NCBI GenBank assembly: GCA_013399115.1
Contig: VXAA01001244.1
Coordinates: 668,855-732,854 of the forward strand
Reading direction: 5' to 3'
DNA: 64,000 bases
Source: Anseranas semipalmata
Lineage: Eukaryota > Chordata > Aves > Anseriformes > Anseranatidae
In this document: piece by piece, positions 62,852 through 64,000 of the stretch
Position numbering within the stretch: position 1 is the first letter of the stretch
Layout of the letters: each line of letters begins with the position of its first letter
Position numbers and translations under genes: made by a program
Notes under the pieces: model-generated
Told to the model about the DNA's origin: nothing
Seen by the model: only the letters and a program-made list of their open reading frames with translations
Databases searched by the model: none

Positions 62852-62957
62852 AGAAGAAGAAGAAGAAGAAGAAGAAGGAGGAGGAGGAGGAGGAGAACAA
62901 GAACAAGAACAAGAACAAGAACAAGAACAAGAACAAGAACAAGAACAAGAACAAGAA
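62852..62957. repeat. Compound microsatellite (AGA)n-(GGA)n-(GAACAA)n
   Basis: Three adjoining arrays share a purine-rich strand. AGA/GAA trinucleotides run 62852-62876, GGA trinucleotides 62877-62894, then about 10.5 perfect GAACAA hexamers 62895-62957. Flanks are ordinary AT-rich sequence. Confidence 0.97.
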
Positions 62958-64000
62958 AACAAACTAAACAAACTCTTACTGGTTAGATTTCACCCAGGTG
63001 AATTCCCTGAATCAAGGGAAGCAACCAACAAGCAAGTTTATAGTTATTTTGGAAAATAATATCTGTATATTACTCTAAGTACGTGGCAACCCATTGTTAA
63101 AAATCCAAAAATATATAACTGAAAAATCTATGATCTTGTGTGTTTGAAAAGTTGCAAAGTAATACTGCTAGATCATGTAGTGATTCACAAGGACACACTT
63201 TCTAGCCAGGGAGTTTACCAGCTCCAAATATTAGAGCTGTATCTCCTTGCTAGATTGAGTTGCATTTCACTATTGAAGTGTAACTCATGTGTAAGGGGCC
63301 CATATAATATGCCTCAGAGAATTATTACTGTAGTTAAAGCAAATTGCTTTTCATGCATTGCTCTGGACTTTTAGTTCTGTAATAAATCCAGAGTTTCTTT
63401 GTCTTGTTTTATTTTATTTTAGTGTATAAGATCCATTCACTGGCTTTTCTTCCCCAGATATTTGAACAATATTTTCAAATCAAGAGTTTTGTCTGTATAA
63501 GTACACTTGTATAAATTTACATACCTCAAAACACACACAAAGACAGGGAGAGAGCAAAGAAAGAAAATGAGGGAAACAGACTAAAGGTGAAACAGACAAA
63601 CACACAAAGAGAAAAGACAAGCTCTCCCTGTTTGAGTCACTGCTGCTCTTTGAGTTTCATTTGTGAGGGTTCCAAGGGAGCCTGAAATCATGGGAAATAG
63701 TGTTTTGGAAGATCCAACTACCTAGCAGATGATTTTGTTGGACACTCTGGTCCAGTCCCACACAGCCTGTCTCCCTCTTTCTCCTTCACCTGGCCACAGC
63801 CGGTGTCAAGCACAGAGGTAGGGTCTTGCAGAGCCAGCTGAATCTAGGTCCAAAGTCTTTTTAAGTAAGTGTAGAAATTCCCTTGGATATTGTTACAACA
63901 TAAAGGAAAAATCAAGTTTTTAACAGGAGTATTTCTGACACTTTCTTGCCAAGCCAATCAAGGGAATGGGGACGCTCTTCTGCTGCACTTTTCCTAGAAA
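62958..64000. other. Unique non-coding sequence
   Basis: No gene is supported. A T-poor, A/C/G-rich stretch at 63528-63618 is the only visible structure. Confidence 0.6.

Noticed and set aside
1..64000. CRISPR array, operon, phage or other prokaryotic system
   Set aside because: No regularly spaced repeats with spacers, no dense long frames or ribosome-binding sites; the DNA is plainly vertebrate in texture.

Overview
The window looks like vertebrate, most likely avian, nuclear DNA from a gene-poor region (intergenic or a very large intron). I infer a bird (or at least a sauropsid) from the mobile elements. Near 50.8 kb there is a CR1 LINE tail with a readable reverse-transcriptase C-terminus. 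Four older CR1/L3-like pieces lie at about 19.4, 19.8-20.8, 22.1 and 54.8-55.2 kb. There is also a MIR SINE relic at 42.2 kb and several degraded palindromic miniature elements of the kind common in bird, turtle and crocodile DNA. I see no Alu, mammalian L1 or retroviral LTR. These family names come from memory of consensus sequences, not from a database search.

I find no protein-coding gene that I can support. The longest ATG-started open frame is 165 codons (18294-18791, + strand). It and the shorter frames lack recognisable domains, a convincing exon structure or unusual codon use, and are what chance gives in 64 kb of AT-rich DNA. The one exception is the 72-codon minus-strand frame at 50876-51094, which is the C-terminus of a CR1 ORF2 and not a host gene. 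No rRNA, tRNA, CRISPR array, bacterial operon or promoter is visible.

Layout: 1-19 kb is mostly unique AT-rich sequence with short simple repeats and a 28-bp tandem repeat near 5.9 kb. 19.4-22.1 kb is a cluster of old CR1 pieces, including two that sit tail to tail. 24.7 kb holds a palindromic mini-element. 26.6-27.6 kb is a patch of strand-asymmetric simple sequence: a G-free run, an ATTTTT hexamer array and a polypurine tract with a ten-G run. 33-33.5 kb is a moderately GC-rich unique block. 37-48 kb holds several possible mini-element relics, the MIR and a 9-bp-stem hairpin. 48.2 kb has a perfect CTTTTT array, 50.8 kb the youngest-looking CR1, 54.8-55.2 kb an old CR1, and 62.85 kb a three-part purine-rich microsatellite. 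Stretches near 5.0-5.3, 18.0-18.25, 35.1-35.25 and 47.5-47.95 kb read like conserved non-coding DNA (homeodomain-type TAATTA cores, no repeats), but that is a guess that needs an alignment. Two single N bases (16974 and 30756), both ending T runs, mark unresolved homopolymers.

I did not find an undescribed biological system here.
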